NCBI GenBank assembly: GCA_004367505.1
Contig: SFCB01000078.1
Coordinates: forward strand, 1-41,423
Origin: Chloroflexi bacterium OHK40
GTDB taxonomy: Bacteria > Chloroflexota > Chloroflexia > Chloroflexales > Chloroflexaceae
Length of the DNA stretch: 41,423 nt
Direction of reading: 5' to 3'
Below are positions 16,063 to 23,849 of the stretch, one piece after another. The notes under the pieces are model-generated. The model was not told where the DNA came from, searched no databases, and saw only the letters and a program-made list of their open reading frames with translations. Both the position numbers and the translations under genes were made by a program. Position 1 is the first letter of the stretch, and the number at the start of each line of letters is the position of its first letter.

Positions 16063-17140
16063 CCCAGCGAACGAGTATCGCCCGGACTATGTCTCCCCAC
16101 CTGGTAACACCCTTGAGGAGCTCCTGGAGGAGCGTGGGATCAGCCAGGCGGAGTTGGCCGAGCGTACCGGGCGGCCAAAGAAGACGATCAACGAGATCAT
16201 TCAGGGCAAGACGGCGATTACGCCCGAGACGGCATTACAGCTCGAGCGCGTCCTGGGTACACCGGCCAGCTTCTGGCTAAAGCGGGAACAGCAGTACCGC
16301 GAGTTCCTCGCTCGCCAGAACGAAGATGAGCGGCTCGGGCGGCAGGTGGCCTGGCTCCAGGCGGTACCCTGGCGGGAGATGGTGCGACGTGGATGGATTG
16401 AGCCGTACGACGACCAGGTCGACCAGCTGCGCGAGGTGCTGCAATTCTTCGGTATCGCCTCACCGGACCAGTGGGAGGCTGTAGCGGCGGCGTTCCGCCA
16501 GTCTCCAGCCTTCGCCGCAGATGAGATGGCAGTGGCGGCCTGGCTACGGCAAGGCGAGCGCCTTGCCGGGGCCATCCCCTGCGCACCCTACGATACGATG
16601 CGCTTCCGGCAGGTGCTCCAGGAGGCGCGGGCACTCACCCGTGAGGAGCCTGAGCAGGGCTTCGCGCGCCTACCGGCTCTCTGCGCAACAGCGGGAGTGG
16701 CCGTCGTGATCTTGCCAGAGCTGCCCCAGACGCGGCTCTGCGGAGCAGCCCGCTGGCTTACACCGACTAAGGCGCTAATTCAGCTCAGCCTGCGCTACAA
16801 GCGCGATGACCAGTTCTGGTTTTCCTTCTTCCACGAAGCTGGCCACATCCTGCTCCACGGCAAGCGAGAGGCCCACCTCGACGAGGAGGAGCGCGAGCGG
16901 ACCGAGAAGGAGGAGCAGGCGAACCGCTTCGCCGCCGACCTGCTTATCCCCCCCGACGCGCTGCGGACCTTTCTGAGCCAGCGACGGGGGCCATTCAGCC
17001 AAGTGCAGGTCGAGCAGTTTGCCGCCATGCTCGGCATCGCCCCTGGGATCGTGGTCGGGCGACTCCAGCGTGAACAGTTGCTTCCTCCCAGCCATCTGAA
17101 CGGGCTCAAACGTCCACTTCCCACCAGCGTGCCCGGGTAA
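16055..17140 (+). CDS. higA: HigA-type antitoxin fused to an ImmA/IrrE-family metallopeptidase
   Basis: 361 residues. Residues 1-85 form an XRE helix-turn-helix of the HigA group (GNTLEELLEERGISQAELAERTG...INEIIQGKTAITPETALQLERVLGTPASFWL). Residues about 200-310 are an ImmA/IrrE (COG2856) zinc peptidase domain with HEAGH at 260-264 and a downstream Glu-rich ERTEKEEQANRFAADLL that would supply the third ligand. It overlaps the HigB-like toxin gene by 8 bases and has its own site (GTGGAGGACTACC) before ATG 16055. HigA would neutralise the toxin and repress the operon; the peptidase may cleave a repressor or antitoxin, by analogy with ImmA and IrrE. The active-site residues look intact. Confidence 0.85.
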   Translation: MASPANEYRPDYVSPPGNTLEELLEERGISQAELAERTGRPKKTINEIIQGKTAITPETALQLERVLGTPASFWLKREQQYREFLARQNEDERLGRQVAWLQAVPWREMVRRGWIEPYDDQVDQLREVLQFFGIASPDQWEAVAAAFRQSPAFAADEMAVAAWLRQGERLAGAIPCAPYDTMRFRQVLQEARALTREEPEQGFARLPALCATAGVAVVILPELPQTRLCGAARWLTPTKALIQLSLRYKRDDQFWFSFFHEAGHILLHGKREAHLDEEERERTEKEEQANRFAADLLIPPDALRTFLSQRRGPFSQVQVEQFAAMLGIAPGIVVGRLQREQLLPPSHLNGLKRPLPTSVPG

Positions 17141-17185
17141 CGCCTGCACCGGACCCTGTCCCATAGCACGCATCACGAGCGACCA

Positions 17186-17270
17186 TGTCGTTCCCCTTGC
17201 GCGGGGAACCCCGCGCCACAAGCCCCGAGTGGCCGTGTCGTTCCCACGTAACCAGGAACCCCGCGCACAA
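17186..17270. repeat. Two hairpin-forming direct repeat units
   Basis: Two units of about 35 bases, 50 bases apart (17186-17220 and 17236-17270), share TGTCGTTCCC and GGAACCCCGCGC-CACA. The first folds as a perfect hairpin, GTTCCCC-TTGCGC-GGGGAAC (17190-17209); the second has GTTCC/GGAAC. They lie between the antitoxin stop and the next promoter and might also act as a terminator. Confidence 0.6.
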
Positions 17271-17289
17271 CGAGGTGCGGATCTTTCTT

Positions 17290-17298
17290 TGTTATACT
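17290..17298 (+). promoter_or_regulatory. Extended -10 promoter of the FAD oxidoreductase gene
   Basis: TGT-TATACT, in a locally A/T-rich patch, with no clear -35. The implied leader is about 130 bases. Confidence 0.45.
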
Positions 17299-17433
17299 GG
17301 GCCACGCCCCGACACGACATCGCCGCTGCCTGGCCACCCGGCCCGGGCCGCTGCCTGTGGCTGTGGCGGCTAATCCGCCGGACACGCTGCGCTCACCGCT
17401 ATTCTGTGATCAGAGGAGAGGGGACAACGCCGT

Positions 17434-19029
17434 ATGAGCACTGCTGCCCGCCCGGCCGCCGAGGTGATGGGCCTGCTTGGCCTGCCCATGCCCATCCGCG
17501 AACTGGCGGCCCGCCCATGGGACGCAATCATCGTTGGCGCGGGCCACAACGGCCTGGCCTGCGCCGCCTACCTCGCGCGGGCCGGCCGGCGCGTGCTGGT
17601 GCTCGAAGCTCGCGAGCGCATCGGCGGCGCCTGCACGCTCGAAGAGGTCTGGCCTGGCGTGCGCATGTCGCCCTGTGCCTACCTCGCCGGGCTGCTCCAC
17701 CCGCTGGTGATCGACGAACTGGAGCTGCCACGCCGTGGCTTCCGCTGGACCCCGGCGCTCAACGGGCTCTTCGTGCCCTTCGAGGATGGTAGCAGCATCC
17801 AGCTCTACGAGGACGACGACCGCTGCGAGGCCGAGGTGCGCGCCCTCGCCCCTGACGATGTGGCCGGCTGGCGCGAGATGGTGCGTCTGATGGCGCGCCT
17901 GCGCGAGGCCCTCCGGCCAGCCGGTGCGGGCGATCTCTGGATCGGTGGGCCGCCAAGCCCCGAGCAACTCGACGAGCGCCTCGGTGGCGACGCCGAGCTG
18001 CGCGGTCTACTCTTCGAGTGGAGCATGGTCGAGCTCGTCGAGCGCTACTTGCGTGACGAGCGGCTGCAGATGGCCTACCTCGGCCAGGGCGTGATCGGCA
18101 CCAACGCGAGCCCCTTCGAACCCGGCACGGCCTCCATCCACTTCCACCACTCCAGCGGTCGCCAGGGTGGGCTGCCGGGCACCTGGGGCTACGTGCAGGG
18201 CGGCATGGGCACGGTGAGTTTTATGCTCTGCGACGCCGCCCGCGAGGCTGGCGCCGTGGTGGCAGCCGGCGTACCCGTGGCGCGCATCCTCCCCGGCGAG
18301 GGCGTGGAGCTCACCAGTGGCGACCGGATCGTGGCGCCGGTGGTAGTGGCCAACGCCGACCCGCGCGTGACCCTGGAGCTGCTCGGGCCTGCCGCCGACG
18401 CCGCCTGGCGCCAGCGCGTGGAGGCCGTGCCGATCGAGGGCTGCACCGTGAAGCTGAACATGCTGCTGCGCGAACTTCCCAACTTCACGGCGCGCCCCGG
18501 CACCTTCGAGCCGCACCACCAGGCCCAGATCAATACACCGCTCACCAAAGCCCAGTGGCAGGCCGGCTACGAGGCCGCCCGCCGGGGCGAGCTTCCGGAA
18601 CGGCTCTGGACGGAGCTCTACTTCCAGACGGTACACGACTCCAGTGTGGCTCCGGAGGGCCTGCACACCATGAGCGTCTTCGCCCAGTATGTGCCCTACC
18701 GCTTCGCCGAGGGCAACTGGGAGACACGGCGCGAAGAGGTGCGCCAGCTCGGGATCAGCTCGATCGCCCGCTTCGTGAGCAACTTCCCGGACGCGATCGT
18801 GGATGTAGAGGTGCTCGGCCCACCCGATATCGAGCGCAAGGTTGGCCTCACCGGCGGGCATATCTTCCAGGGCGAGTGCCTGCCAGCCTACATGTGGCAC
18901 AACCGGCTCGACTATCGCACCCCGATGGACGGCGTCTATCTCTGCGGGGCCTGCACCTACCCGGGTGGCAGTGTGATTGCGATCAACGGGCGCAACGCGG
19001 CCATGGCCGTGCTGGCCGATTGGCGCTAG
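17434..19029 (+). CDS. FAD-dependent oxidoreductase, PYROXD2/phytoene-desaturase-like (COG1233)
   Basis: 531 residues. The FAD-binding beta-alpha-beta motif is at about 29-60 (DAIIVGAGHNGLACAAYLARAGRRVLVLEA...GGACT), and the C-terminal flavin motif reads DGVYLCGACTYPGGSVIAINGRNAA (about 492-516). Carotenoid desaturases and isomerases share this fold, but the sequence looks closer to the PYROXD2 branch, whose substrate is not known. It lies on the plus strand ahead of auracyanin and close to the bacteriochlorophyll genes, so a role in carotenoid, quinone or pigment chemistry is possible but not shown. The start ATG 17434 follows GAGGAGAGGGGAC. Confidence 0.8.
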   Translation: MSTAARPAAEVMGLLGLPMPIRELAARPWDAIIVGAGHNGLACAAYLARAGRRVLVLEARERIGGACTLEEVWPGVRMSPCAYLAGLLHPLVIDELELPRRGFRWTPALNGLFVPFEDGSSIQLYEDDDRCEAEVRALAPDDVAGWREMVRLMARLREALRPAGAGDLWIGGPPSPEQLDERLGGDAELRGLLFEWSMVELVERYLRDERLQMAYLGQGVIGTNASPFEPGTASIHFHHSSGRQGGLPGTWGYVQGGMGTVSFMLCDAAREAGAVVAAGVPVARILPGEGVELTSGDRIVAPVVVANADPRVTLELLGPAADAAWRQRVEAVPIEGCTVKLNMLLRELPNFTARPGTFEPHHQAQINTPLTKAQWQAGYEAARRGELPERLWTELYFQTVHDSSVAPEGLHTMSVFAQYVPYRFAEGNWETRREEVRQLGISSIARFVSNFPDAIVDVEVLGPPDIERKVGLTGGHIFQGECLPAYMWHNRLDYRTPMDGVYLCGACTYPGGSVIAINGRNAAMAVLADWR

Positions 19030-19080
19030 CGCTATCCCGTTTCGGTGGCGGCTGCGCCCCCGGCGGTCCCATACCATTCT

Positions 19081-19190
19081 GCCCGCCAGCCCGCCGTGGA
19101 CATCACCAGTGGCCTCACGTGGCCGCACAGGCAGGCTTCGCCTACCTGTAGCCCCGCGCTTCCGCGCCACGGAGCCCGGGGTGCAGGCAC
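19081..19190. repeat. Palindromic intergenic element, short form
   Basis: It aligns with 12106-12235, sharing CGCCAGCCCGCCG, CAGGC-GGCTTCGCCT, CCGCGCTTC and GGGGTGCAGG in the same order. It lies between the FAD oxidoreductase stop and the auracyanin promoter, within a 270-base gap that otherwise holds nothing recognisable. Confidence 0.55.
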
Positions 19191-19240
19191 ATCCGGCCCA
19201 CCGACCATCCGCCATACGCTACAGCGCGGCGGCCCTTTTG

Positions 19241-19249
19241 TGCTACACT
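19241..19249 (+). promoter_or_regulatory. Extended -10 promoter of the auracyanin gene
   Basis: TGC-TACACT, about 50 bases before the ATG at 19300. No convincing -35. Confidence 0.4.
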
Positions 19250-19299
19250 AGGATCTGTTCAGATTCTCACAAGCCGCGTTGGTACAAGGAGGTACAGGT

Positions 19300-20049
19300 A
19301 TGAGCTGGAGAGGTTCCGGGAACTTCCGCGGCTCTGGCACCCGTCCGAGCGCCCCGGGTGCGCGTGGCCGTGGACCAGGCTCCGTCTTCGACGCGGGCAG
19401 CGCCGGCGGCCCCTCGCTCCTGGCGCTGATCGTCACCTGCTGCGTGGTCGGTCTCGTGGGTCTCGGCCTCGCGGCGGGCTTCGGGGGAACGCTGGGTCGC
19501 GGCGGCACGGCAGTAGCCCGGCCCGCCCCGGCGACCCAGCCCACCGCCGCGCCCGCCGTGCAGCCCACCGCAGCACCCACTGCGGCACCCACCGCCGCGC
19601 CCGCCGCTGGCGGTGCTGCGGCCATTCCCACCGAGCCCCTCGGCCCGGCAGTGGCCTCCGGCAGTGGTGAGCCAGTGGAGCTCGGCTCCGCCGGCGAGCA
19701 ACTCGCCTTCGACCAGCAGACGCTCACCGTACCCGCCGGGCTCGTAACGCTCACCTTCGTCAACAACTCCTCGGCCGTCCAGCACAACTGGGTGCTGGTC
19801 GATGGCGGCGACGATGTGGCCAGCGCCGTGAACGACGCCGCCGCAGCCCAGGTGGCAACGGCGCGCAACCCGGCGGCGGCGGTGCCCCCCGCCGACACGC
19901 CCGGCCTCCTCGTGGCAACCCAGCAGATCAACCCCGGCGATAGCGTCTCCGTCACCTTTGAGACGCCTGGGCCGGGAACCTACACCTATCTCTGCACCTT
20001 CCCGGGCCACTACATCGCCGGGATGGTCGGCGAGCTGATCGTCGAGTAG
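19300..20049 (+). CDS. Auracyanin-type blue copper protein (membrane-anchored cupredoxin)
   Basis: 249 residues. A cytoplasmic N-terminal tail of about 38 residues precedes a membrane helix (39-62). A Pro/Thr/Ala linker (about 72-110, repeated PTAAPT) then leads to a cupredoxin domain (125-249). Type 1 copper ligands are H162 (QHNW), C232, H237 (LCTFPGHY) and M242. The domain begins VELGSAGEQLAFDQQTLTVPAG, which closely matches the auracyanins of Chloroflexus. Those outward-facing carriers are thought to shuttle electrons between alternative complex III and the reaction-centre cytochrome c-554. The start is ATG 19300 because AAGGAGG stands seven bases upstream. It converges on bchP across a strong hairpin. 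No lipobox or signal cleavage site is evident. Confidence 0.92.
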   Translation: MSWRGSGNFRGSGTRPSAPGARGRGPGSVFDAGSAGGPSLLALIVTCCVVGLVGLGLAAGFGGTLGRGGTAVARPAPATQPTAAPAVQPTAAPTAAPTAAPAAGGAAAIPTEPLGPAVASGSGEPVELGSAGEQLAFDQQTLTVPAGLVTLTFVNNSSAVQHNWVLVDGGDDVASAVNDAAAAQVATARNPAAAVPPADTPGLLVATQQINPGDSVSVTFETPGPGTYTYLCTFPGHYIAGMVGELIVE

Positions 20050-20136
20050 GCGACCATCCGGCGTGCTTGGATGGATCGGCGGCCAGAGCCCAACCGCCTG
20101 CACACGCCACAGACAGGGCTTGAGATCACAACACCA

Positions 20137-20170
20137 CCCGGCGCGCTCCCCTTCAGGGTTGCGCGCCGGG
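20137..20170. terminator. Strong bidirectional hairpin between auracyanin and bchP
   Basis: Perfect 10-base stem, CCCGGCGCGC (20137-20146) and GCGCGCCGGG (20161-20170), with a 14-base loop, between converging genes. On the plus side it is followed by TTGATGATTC, a weak U-rich tail. Confidence 0.7.
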
Positions 20171-20192
20171 TTGATGATTCTCCGCCGCAGGA

Positions 20193-21428
20193 TCAGGCGG
20201 TCGCGAAGCGGCCCTGCTCACGCAGCGGTGTACGCGGCCGCAGGTAGTTGCGCAACTGGGCCACCGCGATGTCGCGCGTCATCCGCAGCTGGGCGCCCCA
20301 GGGGGCCGGGGCCATGCGTTTGTGCATGTAGCTATCGAAGGTGAGGCGCTGCACATCCCGGTTGCGGCACATCTCGGTGAACACCTCCATCTGCCGCTCG
20401 TTGCCATAGCCCCACCACTGGAGCCAGCGCAGGAATCCGTACATGGTGCCGTAGCGCTTCCACCACTCGCGCTCGTAGGCCCGCAGATTCCTGGCGCTCG
20501 GAGCATCCAGGTGGCGCGCGAGGGTCTGCGCGGCCAGTTCACCGCTCTTCATCGCCCAGTAGATCCCCTCGCCCGAGGTGTGCACCACCAGGCCCGCCGC
20601 GTCGCCCACGAGCAGCGCGCGGTCGAAGGCCATCCGCTTACGGGGCTCCATGGGCAGGGCGTGGGCCTCGCGCAGCAGCAGGCGGCCACCATCGAGGGCC
20701 GGGCCGAGCCGGGCTTTGAGGTTCCCGAGCAACTCCCGCGCCCGCGCCGTATGGCCCGGGCCCGCGCCGATGCCCACGGCGATATGGTCGCGCTTGGGGA
20801 AGGCCCAGGCATACAGATCGGGGCTCACCTCGGCGCCAAGGTAGAGGTCGGCCGTAGCCTCCCAGCGGGCCATCTGGCTCGCGGGCAGGGCGATACGCTC
20901 CTGGATCGCCACGGCACGCGGCAGGTTCGGCAGCCCGAGGAACTTCGCCGTCGGCGAATAGGCCCCATCGGCGCCGATCACCGCATCGGCGGTGATCGTC
21001 CGCTCGGCCCCGCCCGTGGCCGGCCGGTAGGTCGCCGTCACCCCTCGTGGCCCGACCGTGAGGCCGGTGAGCTGGGCGTGAACGAGCTCGGCACCCCGCT
21101 CGCGGGCCCGCTGGCGCAGGTAGGCGTCGAAGACCTCCCGCCGCACCATGGCCACATAGTCATCGTCGCTGGGCACCGTGCCCGCCACCTCGATCCGGGT
21201 CTCCTGGCCGGAGGGCGAGACCACCAGGCAGTGACGCACCTTTCGGTCGATCAGCGAGGTGGGGAGATCGAACTCGTGGAAGACTGCAGGAGGTACCGCG
21301 CCGCCGCAAGGCTTGGCCTTCACCAGCTCGCGCTCAATCAGCACCGTCTCGATGCCGAGCCCCCGCAGCGTCACCGCCGCCGTGGCCCCGCCCACCGACG
21401 CGCCGATGATCAGGACTCGCTGTGCCAT
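20193..21428 (-). CDS. bchP: Geranylgeranyl reductase BchP
   Basis: 411-residue flavoprotein that reduces the geranylgeranyl tail of bacteriochlorophyll (or geranylgeranyl-PP) to phytyl using NADPH. An N-terminal FAD motif (VLIIGASVGGATAAVTLRGLG, about 4-24), the family block KPCGGAVPP, and a second flavin motif (ALLVGDAAGLVVHTSGEGIYWAMKSG) are visible. The start is ATG 21428 with GGAGG five bases upstream; an in-frame ATG at 21467 is less likely. It is the last gene of the pufB-pufA-pufC-bchG-bchP run, 125 bases after bchG. That gap contains a dispersed repeat and a perfect palindrome CATAGCGCTATG (21451-21462). Confidence 0.9.
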   Translation of the reverse strand: MAQRVLIIGASVGGATAAVTLRGLGIETVLIERELVKAKPCGGAVPPAVFHEFDLPTSLIDRKVRHCLVVSPSGQETRIEVAGTVPSDDDYVAMVRREVFDAYLRQRARERGAELVHAQLTGLTVGPRGVTATYRPATGGAERTITADAVIGADGAYSPTAKFLGLPNLPRAVAIQERIALPASQMARWEATADLYLGAEVSPDLYAWAFPKRDHIAVGIGAGPGHTARARELLGNLKARLGPALDGGRLLLREAHALPMEPRKRMAFDRALLVGDAAGLVVHTSGEGIYWAMKSGELAAQTLARHLDAPSARNLRAYEREWWKRYGTMYGFLRWLQWWGYGNERQMEVFTEMCRNRDVQRLTFDSYMHKRMAPAPWGAQLRMTRDIAVAQLRNYLRPRTPLREQGRFATA

Positions 21429-21490
21429 GCCGACCTCCGCCTCTCCCTGCCATAGCGCTATGCTCACAAAGGCCGAGCCATCTGTAGAGA

Positions 21491-21555
21491 GCTAGAGCGC
21501 GTCAGAATACCATCCGCTCGCGATGCTCCAGTTCCTGGCCTTCGGTGCTTGCCCT
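21491..21555 (+). repeat. Dispersed intergenic repeat, copy 2 (between bchG and bchP)
   Basis: It shares AGAGCGCGTCAGAA, CCATC-GCTCGCG-TGCTCC and TTCCTGG with 11242-11310 and 29229-29300. In this copy the minus strand reads TGG-TATTCT (21512-21504), an extended -10-like sequence directed at bchP and absent from the other two copies. Confidence 0.6.
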
Positions 21556-22498
21556 AGCTCGCAAGGCCGACGGCCGCCGCCAGCATCCCCCAGACGAAGA
21601 GCATGATCGCCGTCGCGTTAAAGAAAACCTCGTTGTGTTCCGGATCACGCACGAAGCGCACGTAGGGCACCGTCTGAGCCAGCAGCAGCAGTGCCACCAC
21701 GCCGGCGGCCAGCGGGTGCCCCCACCAGATCAACAGCCCGATCACGGCCAACTGGGCCAGGGCCATCGTGGCTACCACCAGGCGCGCCGCCACCGCCTTG
21801 CCGTACTGTACCGGGATCGAGCGGATGCCCATGAGCGTATCGCCCGTGATGCTCTTGAAGTCGTTCACCGTCATGATCCCGTGGGCGCCGAGGGAATAGA
21901 GCAACGCCACGGCGAGGCTCTGGCCGGTGAGCGGGGCAAAGGCCACATGGCCGGCCATCCAGGCCAGCCCCTCGTACGAGATCGCCACCAGCGCGTTGCC
22001 CACCCAGCCGTTGCGCTTGGCACGCAAGGGCTTGAGGCTGTAGGCCAGCGCGCAGATCAGGCCCAGGCCCACGAAGAGCGCCACCTTTCCGCCGAGCATC
22101 AGGGCGATACTCGTTCCGAGCCAGGTGAGCACAACCGTAAGCAGGTAGACGTGGCGCAGCGAGACCTGGCCGGAGGGGATGAGCCGCTGGGGTTCGTTGA
22201 TCGCGTCCACATCCCGGTCGCAGTAGTCGTTCACCACCTGCGAGAGGCCGGTGAGGATGGGCCCGGCCATCAGCACCCCGATGGCCAGCCTGCCGATCGG
22301 CTCGACACCCCAGCCCAGCGCGCCGCTGGCAATCGCGCCGCAGAGAAAGGCCCACGCCGGCGCGAACCAGGTGACTGGCTTCATCAGGGCCACCGAGTGA
22401 CCCAGGAGCACGCGCAGGCTGGCCGCAGGCGCCGCGAGCGGCGGAGCTACCGCTTGCGGCGGAGTGACAAGGCCAGAACCCTTGGGGATCTCACTCAT
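21554..22498 (-). CDS. bchG: Bacteriochlorophyll a synthase BchG
   Basis: 314-residue UbiA-superfamily prenyltransferase that esterifies bacteriochlorophyllide a with geranylgeranyl- or phytyl-PP at the membrane. The first Asp-rich motif is NDYCDRDVDAINEPQRLIPSG (Mg-diphosphate binding; first D at about residue 91), with a second conserved loop YSLKPLRAKRNGWVGN. About eight membrane helices follow a 30-residue polar N-terminus. The start ATG overlaps the pufC stop as ATGA, so the two are translationally coupled. The BchG rather than ChlG assignment rests mainly on the pufC/bchP context. Confidence 0.92.
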   Translation of the reverse strand: MSEIPKGSGLVTPPQAVAPPLAAPAASLRVLLGHSVALMKPVTWFAPAWAFLCGAIASGALGWGVEPIGRLAIGVLMAGPILTGLSQVVNDYCDRDVDAINEPQRLIPSGQVSLRHVYLLTVVLTWLGTSIALMLGGKVALFVGLGLICALAYSLKPLRAKRNGWVGNALVAISYEGLAWMAGHVAFAPLTGQSLAVALLYSLGAHGIMTVNDFKSITGDTLMGIRSIPVQYGKAVAARLVVATMALAQLAVIGLLIWWGHPLAAGVVALLLLAQTVPYVRFVRDPEHNEVFFNATAIMLFVWGMLAAAVGLAS

Positions 22499-23733
22499 GG
22501 CTGGCCTCGCAGCGCCGGCGGCAGCACCACCACACCGGCATCGCCATCCGGGATGTTCTGCACAGCCGCCCTGGGAATGGCATTGCCCGCGTGGCAGGTG
22601 TAGCAGCCCGGCACATTGTAGACCTGGCCTTCGATCAGGCGGTAGGAGAAGCGGCTGGCGCCCCCCTCCAGCTCACTCGGCACGCCCGGCTTCGGCGCCG
22701 CTCCATAGGTTGGCCAGTTCGCCTGCAGCCAGGTGGTGAGCTGCATCATCCGCTGGGCCTTGAGCTTGTTGTAGGCGTACTCCGGGTTGGGCAAACCCAC
22801 CGGGTTCGTCTCGTAGGCGACAAAGTTGCGCGAGTTGTGGCAGTAGGTACAGCCGACCCCCAGCGCCCAGGACTGATAGTTCATCACATTCTGGTTGATC
22901 GTCACCTGGTCCTGCGTGCGCCCGCCATCGAGGGTCAGGGCGAGCGAGCCACGGCCACTCTCGGGGTCAGCCGGGTCGAAGGGCCGCCAGACCTGATAGT
23001 TATAGATGTAGTAGAGCACCGCGTCCTGCAGTCCCACCTGGCCACGAATCTCCTCGGGCTTCTGGGCCGGATCGAGGATCGGCTGGCCATTCTCGTCGAG
23101 CGGATCGACCGTCACGGGGATGTCGGGGATGCTCTTAATGAACTGCGTGCCGAAGGCCTCCAGATTGTTCGGCTGGTTGTTGTGGCAGGTGGCACACTGG
23201 ACGTAGTTGCCCTTCCAGTTGGGCAAATCCACGATAAACTGCGCATTGATATCGCTCACCAGGTAGAGCATATTGCGGGCCGCAATCTTGGCCGGGTACT
23301 CATCGCTGGCGAAGTTATTGAGATTATGGCAGTACTGGCAGCCCACACCGAGGCCGCCGGAGACGTACTGCTGCATATAGGTCCAGATCTGGCCGGAGGT
23401 CATCCCCGTCAGCACCTGCACATTCACGGTATTGGGGTTGGCCTCTACCCAGGCCTGACCGGCCTGCACACCCTCGATCCAGGCCTGCTCGCCGAGCCAG
23501 GGCTGGCGGCCATCGGTCGGGCTGTTGGGCGCGGCGCTCGTGATCGCCTGCTGGCCGTCGCTGGGGCTCCACGGCGTCGCCGCAGCGATCGCGGCTGCCC
23601 GGCGCTCGGGCGCCAGCACCAGGCTGTAAATCCACCAGAAGGTTGCCGTGGTGACCACCGCCACCACCACGCCGACCGCCACCGAGATAAAGATCGCCGC
23701 CTGCCGATCACTGGGACGGGTTGGCGCCTGCAT
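22495..23733 (-). CDS. pufC: Reaction-centre tetraheme cytochrome c (c-554), PufC
   Basis: 412 residues. An N-terminal membrane helix (about 13-38) acts as an anchor, without a lipobox. Four heme sites are visible: CQYCH 132-136, CATCH 180-184, CTYCH 295-299 and CYTCH 377-381. Methionines upstream of the sites (such as NVMNYQSWALGVGC and RNMLYL) are probable sixth ligands. PufC re-reduces the photo-oxidised special pair on the outer face of the membrane and is the likely acceptor of electrons from auracyanin. The start is ATG 23733 with GAGGAGA upstream; the in-frame extension to 23766 would overlap a -10 element. It has its own promoter and is coupled to bchG. Confidence 0.95.
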   Translation of the reverse strand: MQAPTRPSDRQAAIFISVAVGVVVAVVTTATFWWIYSLVLAPERRAAAIAAATPWSPSDGQQAITSAAPNSPTDGRQPWLGEQAWIEGVQAGQAWVEANPNTVNVQVLTGMTSGQIWTYMQQYVSGGLGVGCQYCHNLNNFASDEYPAKIAARNMLYLVSDINAQFIVDLPNWKGNYVQCATCHNNQPNNLEAFGTQFIKSIPDIPVTVDPLDENGQPILDPAQKPEEIRGQVGLQDAVLYYIYNYQVWRPFDPADPESGRGSLALTLDGGRTQDQVTINQNVMNYQSWALGVGCTYCHNSRNFVAYETNPVGLPNPEYAYNKLKAQRMMQLTTWLQANWPTYGAAPKPGVPSELEGGASRFSYRLIEGQVYNVPGCYTCHAGNAIPRAAVQNIPDGDAGVVVLPPALRGQP

Positions 23734-23765
23734 GGGGGTCTCCTCTAGCCGAACCGTGTGGCTCA

Positions 23766-23794
23766 AGTATACCGCGTCAGTTTCTTATAGTCAA
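23766..23794 (-). promoter_or_regulatory. Internal promoter directly upstream of pufC
   Basis: On the minus strand TTGACT (23794-23789) and TATACT (23771-23766) are separated by exactly 17 bases, in an A/T-rich stretch unlike the surroundings. The predicted start point near 23759 gives a leader of about 26 bases before the pufC ATG, including its ribosome-binding site. Confidence 0.65.
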
Positions 23795-23849
23795 ATTTTG
23801 TCCTATGTGCAAAAAAGGTGCAATCGCATGGCCAGCCCTGGAAAGGCAA

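Noticed and set aside
17186..17270. Possible start of a CRISPR array (two similar units 50 bases apart)
   Set aside because: Only two diverged units, no third repeat, no cas gene; each unit forms its own hairpin, which fits an intergenic repeat better.
23734..23766. Start of PufC at the in-frame start codon at 23766
   Set aside because: It overlaps the TATACT hexamer of the pufC promoter and lacks a ribosome-binding site; ATG 23733 has GAGGAGA upstream.
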